Source: Gemmatimonadaceae bacterium
Lineage (GTDB): Bacteria > Gemmatimonadota > Gemmatimonadetes > Gemmatimonadales > Gemmatimonadaceae
Length of the DNA: 64,000 nt
NCBI GenBank assembly: GCA_019637355.1
Contig: JAHBVT010000001.1
Span: 2,821,192-2,885,191 of the forward strand
Direction: 5' to 3'
The first letter of the stretch is position 1. The number at the start of each line of letters is the position of its first letter. Under the pieces are notes generated by a model. That model worked only from the letters and a program-made list of their open reading frames with translations. It searched no databases and had not been told where the DNA came from. A program made the position numbers and the translations under genes. Below are positions 28,065 to 36,222 of the stretch, piece after piece.

Positions 28065-28808
28065 TCATTTTAGCTCATCGAGGAGCCTGACGAGTTCCTT
28101 CATCTTGAATCGGAACTTGAAGCCGGCCCGATTCTTATGAATCTGGAACTCGCCGATGCTGATGCGACCGAGCTCGGCCGTAGGCTCGTAACGCACGGTG
28201 CAGCCCTCCTTCCACGAGGCTGGGGTCTGCGTGAAGTAGAACTCGCCTTGGTTCCAATCAACCTTCGGCAGCTTCGAGGTGCGAAAGACCCGGTATCCCG
28301 GCGTCGGCTTCAGCCAAAGCCAAAGCAGGTAGTCGCACGTAAGGAGGGCATCTAAGTACCGGGTCATCTTCGCGACAATTCGCTCCTGCGCCACTCTACG
28401 AAATGCTTGTGGAAGAACGTGGCCGGCTTGGTTGAGGTCAGCAGGTTGGTAGAGCTCTGCGAACTCTTTGGCGTAGGTCTTCGCCCCCGGTTGGCCAATT
28501 CCTGGCGGGCACACCTTTCCACTGACCCTCGACTCGTTTGTCTTGACCGAGAGCGTCTTTCCTCCCGCAAGTTTAAAGTCGAAAGGATTCTTGCCCTGTC
28601 TGCCAGCGGCACTAAGCTCGGAACCGACGTGACGCGCAACTGCTGGTAGCTCCACTAGTGCCAGTGTGACGATAGGGGAGACCGCTCGAACAAGCCTGCT
28701 GTCAATTCTACGTTCCAGTCCCTGCGGCTCAACGCCCGCTACGTTACAGATGGCCTTCTCGGTCGAGAGTCCCAGCACCTCTGTGTTCTTCTTCTTCGCA
28801 GCTGTCAA
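28065..28808 (-). CDS. candidate type II restriction endonuclease
   Basis: Protein of 247 aa directly upstream of, and on the same strand as, the C5 methyltransferase (76-nt gap). It contains LSTEKAICNVAGV, and PFDFKLAGGKTLSVKTN near residue 80. The latter fits the Asp-x-(Ser/Glu)-Val-Lys pattern of several type II endonucleases. The chosen TTG at 28808 has a strong AGGAG six bases upstream. An ATG at 28865 would add 19 residues and place the start 5 bases from the divergent decarboxylase start. Family assignment is inference from motif and context. Confidence 0.6.
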   Translation of the reverse strand: MTAAKKKNTEVLGLSTEKAICNVAGVEPQGLERRIDSRLVRAVSPIVTLALVELPAVARHVGSELSAAGRQGKNPFDFKLAGGKTLSVKTNESRVSGKVCPPGIGQPGAKTYAKEFAELYQPADLNQAGHVLPQAFRRVAQERIVAKMTRYLDALLTCDYLLWLWLKPTPGYRVFRTSKLPKVDWNQGEFYFTQTPASWKEGCTVRYEPTAELGRISIGEFQIHKNRAGFKFRFKMKELVRLLDELK

Positions 28809-28870
28809 CCTACACTCCTGAAGGTAGAATGAAGTTGGGTTGCGCCGCCCCTGCTTAAGACTCATTACCT

Positions 28871-30319
28871 ATGCCGGAAGTCTCAACCGCCGAGCTCCTC
28901 GCCGCACTCGAAGCCGACACCACGTTCGAGGCCGGCGCCCAGTTCCTGAAGATCGCGAGCGACTACTTCCAGCGGACCCGCAGCGGCGAGGGTCCCGTGT
29001 CCACGCGGCTCGATAAGCGAGCGCTGACCGCGCGCTTCGACGAGCCCATCCCGTTGGGGATGACGCCGCTCGCGGACGTCGCCAAGCGCATCGAGACCGA
29101 CGTGATGCCTGACGTGATCCAACTGATGCATCCCAAGTACATGGGCCATCAGGTGTCGGCGCCGCTGGCGGCGGCCGTGTGGACCGATGTGGTGATCAGC
29201 GCCATCAACAACTCCCAGGCCGTGTGGGAGATGAGTCCCGTGACCACCGTGATCGAGGAGCGCGTGATCGGGTGGATGTGCCAGCTCGCCGGCTACGGCC
29301 CTGGCGCCGCGGGAACGTTCACCAGCGGCGGCACCGAGGCCACGCTCACCGCGCTGCTCGCGGCGCGCGCGGCCAAGTACCCCGATGCCTGGCGCAGCGG
29401 CTGGTTCGGCAAGCAGCCGCCCGTGCTCGTGCACGGCGAGCACGCGCACTACGCCGTGCAGCGCGCGGCTGGCGTGATGGGGCTCGGGACCGACAACTGC
29501 ATCGCGGTGGGGAGCACGCCCGAGTTCAAGATGGATCCGGCCAAGCTGGCCGTGGTTTTGGAACAGCTACACCGCGAGGGGCGCGATGTGCTCGCCGTGG
29601 TCGCGACCGCGGGGTGCACTGCTGTCGGGGCGTTTGATGACCTGGAGGCGATCGCGGATCTCTGCGACCGCTATGGGCACTGGCTGCACGTGGACGGCGC
29701 GCACGGGGCGTCGGCGCTGCTCAGCGAGAAGCACAAGTGGCGGGTAAAGGGGATCCACCGGGCGCGGTCGCTGGCGTGGGATCCGCACAAGATGATGTTG
29801 ATGCCGCTGAGCGCGGGGGTGGTGTTGGTGCGGTCTGGTAAGGACTTGGAACGCGCGTTTGCTCAGTCGGCGCCGTATCTGTTTCATGGGGCGGACTCGG
29901 AGGTCGAGCTGAGTCCGGATTTGGGGAAGCGGAGTTTTCAGTGTTCGCGGCGGGCGGATGCGTTGAAGGTTTGGGTGGGGTTGCAGCGGTTTGGAGTTGC
30001 AGGGATTGGCGCTATGTATACTGCGCTCTGCGATTCCGCGGCGGACTTACACGCGAAGCTGGCGGCGAGGCCGGGTATCGATCCCCTGCACGTGCCGGAG
30101 TCGAACATTCTCGCTTGGAGCGTCGCAGAGAGCGACAGCGAGACCGTGGCGCGTATCCGGCGGGACATCCGCGAGGTGGATGGTGCGTGGCTGACCAGCA
30201 CGGTCATTGCTGGCACCCCCTGTCTTCGCGTGACGATGATGAACCTGCGAACGGACGCTACGGAGTCGTTAGCGTCGCGGCCACCGCGCGAACGGTCGCG
30301 ACCGCGCGTTCGAGATTGA
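28871..30319 (+). CDS. pyridoxal-phosphate-dependent decarboxylase, altered C-terminus
   Basis: Fold-type I PLP enzyme of the group II amino acid decarboxylase family. HVDGAHGASALL and SLAWDPHKMMLMP contain the cofactor Asp and the Schiff-base Lys307; TFTSGGTEATLTALL is the phosphate-binding region. The substrate amino acid is not clear. The last 20 or so residues (after VTMMNLRTDA) read into DNA that codes for AbiEii on the other strand. A diverged remnant of a normal family C-terminus lies 4.3 kb downstream at 34598-34753, so the gene end was probably replaced when the island formed. Confidence 0.87.
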   Translation: MPEVSTAELLAALEADTTFEAGAQFLKIASDYFQRTRSGEGPVSTRLDKRALTARFDEPIPLGMTPLADVAKRIETDVMPDVIQLMHPKYMGHQVSAPLAAAVWTDVVISAINNSQAVWEMSPVTTVIEERVIGWMCQLAGYGPGAAGTFTSGGTEATLTALLAARAAKYPDAWRSGWFGKQPPVLVHGEHAHYAVQRAAGVMGLGTDNCIAVGSTPEFKMDPAKLAVVLEQLHREGRDVLAVVATAGCTAVGAFDDLEAIADLCDRYGHWLHVDGAHGASALLSEKHKWRVKGIHRARSLAWDPHKMMLMPLSAGVVLVRSGKDLERAFAQSAPYLFHGADSEVELSPDLGKRSFQCSRRADALKVWVGLQRFGVAGIGAMYTALCDSAADLHAKLAARPGIDPLHVPESNILAWSVAESDSETVARIRRDIREVDGAWLTSTVIAGTPCLRVTMMNLRTDATESLASRPPRERSRPRVRD

Positions 30320-31130
30320 ACTCCGAGAACTCGCGGTCGCGAAGCATCGGTTTCAGTTGCGCCTCGAGCTGCTGGCGCAGTTCGTTCACCCGAGCGTCCG
30401 ACACGTCGACTGGACCCGTGCGCGGAGCTGCGAGCTTCTGGCGAAGCAGGGTGTGCAGATCGGCGTCCGCTGGGTCGAGCTTCCCCGAGCGCACTGCGTG
30501 ATCGACGTCGAAGTAGTCGCGGATCGCCACTTCGCGGCGACACATCGCCGCGCGCAGCTTCTCGGCCATCGTCTCTCGATAGGAGAGCGCGTCCACGGGG
30601 AACGATGCGACGAGCGCGGCACCGGTCACTGGATTGCGCAGCAGCGTCGCTGCGGGGCCACGCTCGATGGGCAGCAGCGTCGGCTCGGAGAGACTGATTT
30701 CGATGCGAACGGGCTCGGCTTGGCCATCCAACAGCGACTGATATTCGAGCGCCCCGTTGTACTGCCTGGACGAGTCTGCGCCGGTGAGTTGGTCACGGAC
30801 GCGGAACCCCGGCAGTGACGTCTCCGTGCGTGCGATGAGCGCCCGTGCGGTGGCGACCAGCGCACTTCGTTCGGTCCGTTTCGGCTCGCCGGACACGGAG
30901 ACGGTGAAGTCCAGATCCTCGCTCAGGCGGTAGAAGCGGTCGTGGATCTTGGCGAGGCAGGTGCCACCCTTGAACGTGAGCCCTGCACTGCCGCCGGCGA
31001 GGTACTCTAGCACGACGCTGCAGAAGTAGTCCTTCTCGATCAGTCGCGGGTTGAATCCCGTCTCGCGCGCGGTGTAGCCGATGGCTTGGTACATCAGCTC
31101 AGGATCCGTCTCGTGCAGGAGCATCGGCAC
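30258..31130 (-). CDS. AbiEii-type nucleotidyltransferase toxin
   Basis: Toxin of the type IV AbiE abortive-infection system, 290 aa. It has the DNA polymerase beta-like nucleotidyltransferase motif in LTFKGGTCLAKIHDRFYR and SEDLDFTVSV. These enzymes modify tRNA or other targets and stop growth during phage infection. The gene starts 2 nt after the AbiEi stop, and its 3' end overlaps the decarboxylase 3' end by 62 nt on the opposite strand. Confidence 0.92.
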   Translation of the reverse strand: MPMLLHETDPELMYQAIGYTARETGFNPRLIEKDYFCSVVLEYLAGGSAGLTFKGGTCLAKIHDRFYRLSEDLDFTVSVSGEPKRTERSALVATARALIARTETSLPGFRVRDQLTGADSSRQYNGALEYQSLLDGQAEPVRIEISLSEPTLLPIERGPAATLLRNPVTGAALVASFPVDALSYRETMAEKLRAAMCRREVAIRDYFDVDHAVRSGKLDPADADLHTLLRQKLAAPRTGPVDVSDARVNELRQQLEAQLKPMLRDREFSEFNLERAVATVRAVAATLTTP

Positions 31131-31132
31131 GC

Positions 31133-31933
31133 TCAGACCTCACCGTTGACGACCACACCCCAGCGGCGGCTCACCGTACCCCGCTTGGGCAGGGTCGGAA
31201 TCCACGGAATCGTGCTGCTCGATGCGCTGATCGCGGACTCCAGCTTCTTAAGCTGTGCGCTGCCGACGCCGGCACGTTCGAGCAGGACGCCGACGCGGCG
31301 GATGCTGCTCACGTCGCCGTAGCGCAGGGTGCTCGCAATCAACGACGCCGTCGATACGCGGCGCTCCTCGAGCTCGCGTAGGATCCAGCGATAGCCGCGC
31401 GGCAAACTGTCGAATCGCGACCAGTCGCGTACGGCGTCCACGAGGCTCCTGACTCTCGACGAGTACAGGGCGACGTCACCATCGCGGGTCGTGACGCTTT
31501 CGGTATCGCCAAGGCGATCGCCGGCCACCTTGATGAGCGTGAGCGAGACCGCACCGATGCTCCTGTCGCCGGAGTACAGGGTGTTGTAGACGCTGGTGCG
31601 GTTCGGAATCTGCTCCGTGAAGCCGTAGCGGTTGAATGCCTTCGGTCCGCAGATCTGGTAGCGTCCGTCGCGGTCGCGCAGGAGCGTGTTGATGGCAAGC
31701 GCTTCGTTCGGCGTCCACGCGCCGCCGAGCTGCAGCTCGCGCGGCACGAGGTAGAGCCCGCGTCGTACTTGGGCGATGAGACCCGACTTTGCGAGTCGGG
31801 TGTAGAGTTCCCGCTCTTGCTTTGGCGTGATGGCCAAGGGTGCCACGAGGTCGCCCGTGCGCAGCTCACGAAGCTTGCGGAGCTGTGTCCAGGCGAAGAG
31901 TTGGCGCTCGAGGTTCCCGAGGCGGCGTTTCAT
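31133..31933 (-). CDS. AbiEi-type antitoxin / transcriptional repressor
   Basis: Antitoxin of 266 aa with an N-terminal winged-helix domain (LAITPKQERELYTRLAKSGLIAQVRRGLYLVP) and a C-terminal domain typical of AbiEi (NEALAINTLLRDRDGRYQICG, FNRYGFTEQIPNRTSVYNT). AbiEi proteins bind inverted repeats in their own promoter. A matching repeat lies at 31948-31980. It is first in the two-gene AbiE operon. Confidence 0.9.
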   Translation of the reverse strand: MKRRLGNLERQLFAWTQLRKLRELRTGDLVAPLAITPKQERELYTRLAKSGLIAQVRRGLYLVPRELQLGGAWTPNEALAINTLLRDRDGRYQICGPKAFNRYGFTEQIPNRTSVYNTLYSGDRSIGAVSLTLIKVAGDRLGDTESVTTRDGDVALYSSRVRSLVDAVRDWSRFDSLPRGYRWILRELEERRVSTASLIASTLRYGDVSSIRRVGVLLERAGVGSAQLKKLESAISASSSTIPWIPTLPKRGTVSRRWGVVVNGEV

Positions 31934-31947
31934 CCGTGCATAATAAT

Positions 31948-31980
31948 ACTCTGTAATTGCGTGTCAAGCAATTAGAGAGT
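31948..31980. promoter_or_regulatory. inverted repeat upstream of abiEi, candidate operator
   Basis: ACTCTGTAATTG and CAATTAGAGAGT form a 12-bp inverted repeat matching at 11 of 12 positions, separated by 9 bases. The AT-rich element begins 15 bases upstream of the AbiEi ATG at 31933. AbiEi-family antitoxins are known to repress through such paired repeats, so this is the likely operator and promoter. Confidence 0.72.
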
Positions 31981-32026
31981 TATATTGTGCAAGGCGCGCC
32001 TCAGCTGCTGAGCTCGTGGACGCGGA

Positions 32027-32383
32027 TCACTCCGCCACCTGCGCGTAATTGTCGCCCGTATCCGGCGGCAGCTCGTACGACAGATAATAGGAGAGCGTCC
32101 GCACCTCTCCGCCGTGCAGGTGAATTTTCACCCCGACCTCGAACATCCCCCACGTCCAGATCGTGATTCCGAACTTGTTGTCGCGATTCGCGGAGCGGCG
32201 GACGCGGCGGCGAAAGCTCGGGTCAAGCTCGTACTCCACCTCTTCGATGCGGTCCAGTTCCTCTGGCGTCGCTTCTATCCAAAGTCCGACGTGGTAGTGT
32301 TCACGCCCACCCTCGGAAGGGACCCAGAACTTGATCTGGCCATCAGCGTTCCGGATTACCTGATTTTTCACTGAGTATGGCAT
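32027..32383 (-). CDS. prokaryotic YEATS (pYEATS) domain protein
   Basis: Protein of 118 aa made almost wholly of one YEATS-like beta-sandwich. The signature is EEVEYELDPSFRRRVR, then FGITIWTWGMFEVGVKIHLH, matching the V-x-Y-x-L-x-P-S-F and W-G-x-F pattern of YEATS domains. The N-terminal part (FWVPSEGGREHYHVGLWI) gives the first strands. Eukaryotic YEATS domains read acylated lysines; the ligand of bacterial ones is not established here. It is last in a three-gene operon with a SLATT membrane protein and an alpha/beta hydrolase, with 16 nt after the SLATT gene. Confidence 0.8.
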   Translation of the reverse strand: MPYSVKNQVIRNADGQIKFWVPSEGGREHYHVGLWIEATPEELDRIEEVEYELDPSFRRRVRRSANRDNKFGITIWTWGMFEVGVKIHLHGGEVRTLSYYLSYELPPDTGDNYAQVAE

Positions 32384-32399
32384 CTGGAGTCTCCTCGTG

Positions 32400-32993
32400 T
32401 CAGCTCGCGCGCACGCGCACGACGGGAATCATTCCCGGCACGCTTTGCGGAAGCGCGTCCCGGCCCTCGGACTCGGCGAGCGGCGCGGCGGCAGTCGCGC
32501 GGGCCAGGAGTACGGCGATCAGCGATTGCCGGAAGGCTTCCTCGGCAAACGCTCGGTCCGCAGGCTCTACGACGATCGGCTCGCGCATCGCCTGTAGCAT
32601 CCGCGTCGACGCCTGACGAATGGGGGCATCGCCGCCGTCGAAGTCGAGCTCGCTGGCGACACTCAGGGCGTAGGATTCGAGCGTTCCCTTGACCTCCTTC
32701 AGCTCGCTCATACACTCCCAGAACTTGCGAAGCATCTCAGCAGGAGAGAACTGCTGCTGGATGGCCGCGAGGGTGGATGTGACGAGGGCCGCGCTGACGG
32801 TGACCCATTTCCAGTCCAGGCCTGCCGCGGCCGCCCCCGTGACGATGCCGAGGATCACCGTGGTCCATCTGAGCGCCGCACTCCGCCTCGCCTCGCGGTG
32901 TAGCCGCCGCTCGTAGGCCGAGAGGTGTGCTGTCGCGTCCGACCAGGTATGCTGCGCCGCAAGCAGCAGCGTCCGCTGGCGTTCCGAGATCAT
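32400..32993 (-). CDS. SLATT-domain two-transmembrane protein
   Basis: Protein of 197 aa with a charged N-terminal helix, two adjacent membrane segments (about residues 42-60, TTVILGIVTGAAAAGL, and 64-80, VTVSAALVTSTLAAI), and a cytoplasmic helical tail. This layout is that of the SLATT family, proposed pore-forming effectors in nucleotide-sensing and other conflict systems. It lies between the hydrolase (11-nt gap) and the pYEATS gene (16-nt gap). SLATT assignment rests on architecture and context, as the family is poorly conserved. Confidence 0.72.
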   Translation of the reverse strand: MISERQRTLLLAAQHTWSDATAHLSAYERRLHREARRSAALRWTTVILGIVTGAAAAGLDWKWVTVSAALVTSTLAAIQQQFSPAEMLRKFWECMSELKEVKGTLESYALSVASELDFDGGDAPIRQASTRMLQAMREPIVVEPADRAFAEEAFRQSLIAVLLARATAAAPLAESEGRDALPQSVPGMIPVVRVRAS

Positions 32994-33004
32994 CTCGCCA
33001 CCTC

Positions 33005-34441
33005 CTATCGCCTCACCGGCTTGTCAGAGAGCCACACGTAATCGCACTTGCGGTCGACGCCAATGTCGACGAGCGTCGTCGTGTTCGGGAACAGCAGTTG
33101 CGGTGTGCTTCGCCGCCTGTGCGGAGCGGACGTCGCGAGCGCGACGGCGTGCAGCTTGTCGTTCTCGTAGCGAATGCCGCCATCCACCGGCGGCACGTAC
33201 ACGCGCATCGTGAGCGCCACATCCTGGTCGAGGGCTTGCGCGGCGTCCTTGATGATCTTCTTGACCGCCTGCGGATCGACGAGGAACCTGCGGTACGCGG
33301 CATTGCTTCGGTTCTCGTGGCCTTCAGCCACGAGGGCCTTGTGGGCCGCCTCACCAAACCTTCGCTCCTCCGCGCTGTCTCTGGTGGACGTGCGCCAACC
33401 CGCGGAGTCTAGGCGCGAGAGCTTGACGATGCCGAAGCTGAGCGTGAAGTCGCGCACGGGAACGTCGTGATCGTCCCGTACGCGGACCAGGAACTGCTGG
33501 TATTGTGGGTACGCGACATTCTGATAGGTCCTGTCAGTGACCGCTCGTACGTCCTGCTGCAAGCGCCGAAACGAGTCTGCATCCCGTGTGCGGAGCGCGC
33601 GCAGCACCAGTTGCTCGAGTTCCGTGGGCTGCACTCGCCGCGCGTCGAACCGCGACTTGATCGTCGTGTGGTTCAGGCCCTCGAGCACTCCGAATGCGAA
33701 GTCGTGCGCGTGGGAGTGCCCGCTCCAGCGATACGGCGGCGCATCTGCGTCGTCGCCGTAGTGGGTCGGGGTCACTCGCAAGAGCACCGCGTTGAGCGGC
33801 GCGCCCGCGATGACAATCGTGCCGTCGGTTCCCGGCTTCGTGACCATTCCGGGGATTCCCTTGTACGGCTCGACGCCCGTCAGCACCGTGAGCTGAATGC
33901 CGTCGGGCGAGAAGTGGTTGGCATCGCCAAGCGTATCGCGCTCCGCAAGCTGCCACTGGTAGGGACTCGCAAGCTCCAGCCCGTCGAGCAGCGTCCGGCC
34001 CGTTTCGAGGAAGTTGCCGAACTCCCAGCGTCCTTTGACGATCGACCCGAGAAATGATTTGCCGCGGTGCGCCAGCGGCGATCCGAAGTTCGCCGGGGCG
34101 AGCATCACCAGCCGCCGGATGGGGCAGTCCGCGATGCGATTGCCGTCTCGCAAGTAGTAGCGCCAGATCCAGTGTCGGATGACCAATCCGCCCGTGGAGT
34201 GCACGATAACGTTGATCTGTCGCTTCGCCGTGCCGTCGGCACCGATGATGCCGTGCTCGATGAGGCGTTCGTGCAGCCCGTCGACGATGTCGTCGAAGGT
34301 GAGCGCGTCCTCGCGTGACTCGTACTCGCCGAAGAGGATCTCACGGACGTCGGCGATATTGTTGGCGTGCAGGAAGGCCTTGAGGTCGGTGAAGGACTTC
34401 GCCGTGTCGCTCCAGCCGTGGACGAGAATCGTCGTGGTCAT
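33005..34441 (-). CDS. alpha/beta hydrolase (lipase/PGAP1-like) with C-terminal beta domain
   Basis: Predicted esterase or lipase of 478 aa. TILVHGWSDTAKSF is the oxyanion-hole region and the nucleophile is Ser82 in VIVHSTGGLVIRHW. Candidate His residues lie in WSGHSHAHDF. After about residue 320 a separate domain, probably beta-rich (QFLVRVRDDHDVPVRDFTLSFG ... VALTMRVYVPPVDGG region), follows. The ATG at 34441 is chosen over a far-upstream frame that would cross the promoter. It is first in the operon with SLATT and pYEATS genes. No signal peptide is seen, so it should be cytoplasmic, where it could attack the inner membrane. Confidence 0.82.
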   Translation of the reverse strand: MTTTILVHGWSDTAKSFTDLKAFLHANNIADVREILFGEYESREDALTFDDIVDGLHERLIEHGIIGADGTAKRQINVIVHSTGGLVIRHWIWRYYLRDGNRIADCPIRRLVMLAPANFGSPLAHRGKSFLGSIVKGRWEFGNFLETGRTLLDGLELASPYQWQLAERDTLGDANHFSPDGIQLTVLTGVEPYKGIPGMVTKPGTDGTIVIAGAPLNAVLLRVTPTHYGDDADAPPYRWSGHSHAHDFAFGVLEGLNHTTIKSRFDARRVQPTELEQLVLRALRTRDADSFRRLQQDVRAVTDRTYQNVAYPQYQQFLVRVRDDHDVPVRDFTLSFGIVKLSRLDSAGWRTSTRDSAEERRFGEAAHKALVAEGHENRSNAAYRRFLVDPQAVKKIIKDAAQALDQDVALTMRVYVPPVDGGIRYENDKLHAVALATSAPHRRRSTPQLLFPNTTTLVDIGVDRKCDYVWLSDKPVRR

Positions 34442-34597
34442 GAGTGGCCTCTGGTGGCGGGTCTTGGCCACAATACCGCATCCCTTGGTCGAGGCCGCAA
34501 GTGCAGTTTTGTGCCAGGGCGGAGTGCGGCACGGTGCCGTCACCCCGTACAAGCCGAATTCGGCCGTCGTGCCCCGGGCGCTCGGTGATGCAGGCCG

Positions 34598-34753
34598 GTG
34601 AAGGTTGCGGAGCTCCGTTCCGAGCTGAACCTTAGTGAGGCTGCGTGGATTACCAGCACGTCGATTGCGGGTATGTCCTGCCTGCGGGTTACGATGATGA
34701 ACCCGCGCAGTACCGCAGCTGACCGTCAACGACTCATCACTGCTCTCTCCTGA
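34598..34753 (+). pseudogene. remnant of a PLP decarboxylase C-terminus
   Basis: The frame 34598-34753 encodes about 51 codons resembling the end of the decarboxylase at 28871: VAELRSEL, AAWITSTSIAG and CLRVTMMNPRS align with VARIRRDI, GAWLTSTVIAG and CLRVTMMNLRT there. It ends in TGA one base before the start of the Sau3AI-like gene. A TGA lies just upstream in frame, so only the tail remains. Identity is partial, so it is not a fresh duplication; it probably marks an old recombination edge. Confidence 0.75.
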
Positions 34754-34754
34754 G

Positions 34755-36122
34755 ATGGCGACAACCTACGCGCAGTTCGATGGTGACTCCGCATCGGAGG
34801 CTGAGGTCCTCGAGCACGCGCGGAAACTGAAGGGCAAGCGACTGCGCGATGTCATTCCGGCAAGCGGACGCGTCTCGGAATCGAAGCCCGGGGACAAGGG
34901 TGCGGTGGGGCAGCTCGTCGAGCGCGCGTTCGGCCTCCCGCGCAGCAGCGACCAACGACCTGACTTTGGTGCGGCGGGCATCGAGCTGAAGGTCGTTCCA
35001 TTAAAGCGCAGCGCGAGGTCCGTTCGCTCCAAAGAGCGCACCAGCGTCACCATGATCGACTATGGTGCGTTGGTCGACGAGTCGTGGCCGACGGCCAAGG
35101 TTCGCAAGAAGCTCCAGAAGATTCTCTTTGTCTTCTGCTATCACGTCGACAAGGGTAACCCGCTCGACACGGTCATCGAAGCGACCGTGCTCTGGACGCC
35201 GCAGGCGGACCTGCTGCCTCAGCTCGAGAGTGACTGGTCCGTCGTGCAACAGAAGGTCCTCGATGGTCTCGCGCACGAGATCTCTGAGGGCGATGGGCGC
35301 GTCCTCGGCGCTGCGACGAAGGGAGCTGGCGGCGGGAGGCTCGTTGACCAGCCGCGGAACCCGGCGATTCGCGCGAAGCCTCGCGCGTGGGCGCTGAAGC
35401 CTGCGCTCACTACCTGGCTCTACGAGAAGGAGCGTGCCGGCAAGCTTCCCGTTGTCACGCTTCGTGATGCGCTCAAGCTGAAGGCGACCGAGAGCTTCGA
35501 GGATGCTGTGCTGCGGCGGCTGCAGGCGTACGAAGGAAGGACGCTCGGCCAGGTCGCAAAGCAGCTCAACGTTCCGCTCAGCAAGGCGAAATCCGGGGCG
35601 GCTGTGCTTGTCCGCCGTGCTATCGGCGTTCTCGATGACAAGGCGTCAATCGAGGAGTTCAGGGAGCGCGGCATTCAAATCAAGATCGTCCCCATCTCCC
35701 CGGCGGGTCGGCCGTATGAGGCTATGTCCTTCCCGAAGTTCAACCATATGGAAGTTTGGAAGGAGGAGTGGGAGGAAAGCGATCTGCTGCAGCAGCTCAA
35801 TCGGATGTTGATTGTTCCGCTTGTCCGGAGTGCGCGGAAGACGCCTAAGGAGAAGCAGGTCTGGGGGCGCGCATTCTTCTGGTCGCCGACCGCCGATCAA
35901 CTGAACGGTATCGAGTGCGAGTGGCGGGACTATTGTCGCCGCATTCAGGCGGGCGAGGCCAACCAACTTCCGGGGGCCAGCCAGACCAAGTACATCCACG
36001 TTCGACCGCATGCGCGGGACAGTCGGGACACTGAGCAGGCACCTCGGGTCGGGCAGGTGGTGAAGAAATGCTTTTGGTTGAACCAGGACTTCATCGCACA
36101 CATACTAGAATCCGGCTCCTGA
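34755..36122 (+). CDS. Sau3AI/MutH-family type II restriction endonuclease
   Basis: Restriction endonuclease of 455 aa. The N-terminal MutH-like domain has KGAVGQLVERAFG and RPDFGAAGIELKVVPL, giving Glu56, Asp70, Glu77 and Lys79. These match the MutH catalytic set in spacing and even in number. A second half, starting near residue 220 (LRDALKLKATESFEDAVLRR and SIEEFRERGIQIKIVPIS), is a degenerate MutH-like copy, as in Sau3AI. Sau3AI cuts GATC; the same site here is inference. The cognate enzyme is probably the C5 methyltransferase at 39063-40415. Confidence 0.87.
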   Translation: MATTYAQFDGDSASEAEVLEHARKLKGKRLRDVIPASGRVSESKPGDKGAVGQLVERAFGLPRSSDQRPDFGAAGIELKVVPLKRSARSVRSKERTSVTMIDYGALVDESWPTAKVRKKLQKILFVFCYHVDKGNPLDTVIEATVLWTPQADLLPQLESDWSVVQQKVLDGLAHEISEGDGRVLGAATKGAGGGRLVDQPRNPAIRAKPRAWALKPALTTWLYEKERAGKLPVVTLRDALKLKATESFEDAVLRRLQAYEGRTLGQVAKQLNVPLSKAKSGAAVLVRRAIGVLDDKASIEEFRERGIQIKIVPISPAGRPYEAMSFPKFNHMEVWKEEWEESDLLQQLNRMLIVPLVRSARKTPKEKQVWGRAFFWSPTADQLNGIECEWRDYCRRIQAGEANQLPGASQTKYIHVRPHARDSRDTEQAPRVGQVVKKCFWLNQDFIAHILESGS

Positions 36123-36222
36123 CTTTGACTCGCGGCGCAAACAACCCCGGGGCACAACTTCTCAGGCCGATTTCGTCACGGAAACCTCCGGTCCAACCCA
36201 GCGCACGTCCGGACTGATCAGT

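Noticed and set aside
28809-28865. ATG 28865 as the start of the nuclease candidate
   Set aside because: It would sit 5 bases from the divergent decarboxylase start with no ribosome-binding site, while TTG 28808 has AGGAG at good distance. Kept as an alternative.
30181-34753. Site-specific integration with attL/attR
   Set aside because: The two decarboxylase tails are only partly identical, and no integrase or transposase is encoded in the window.
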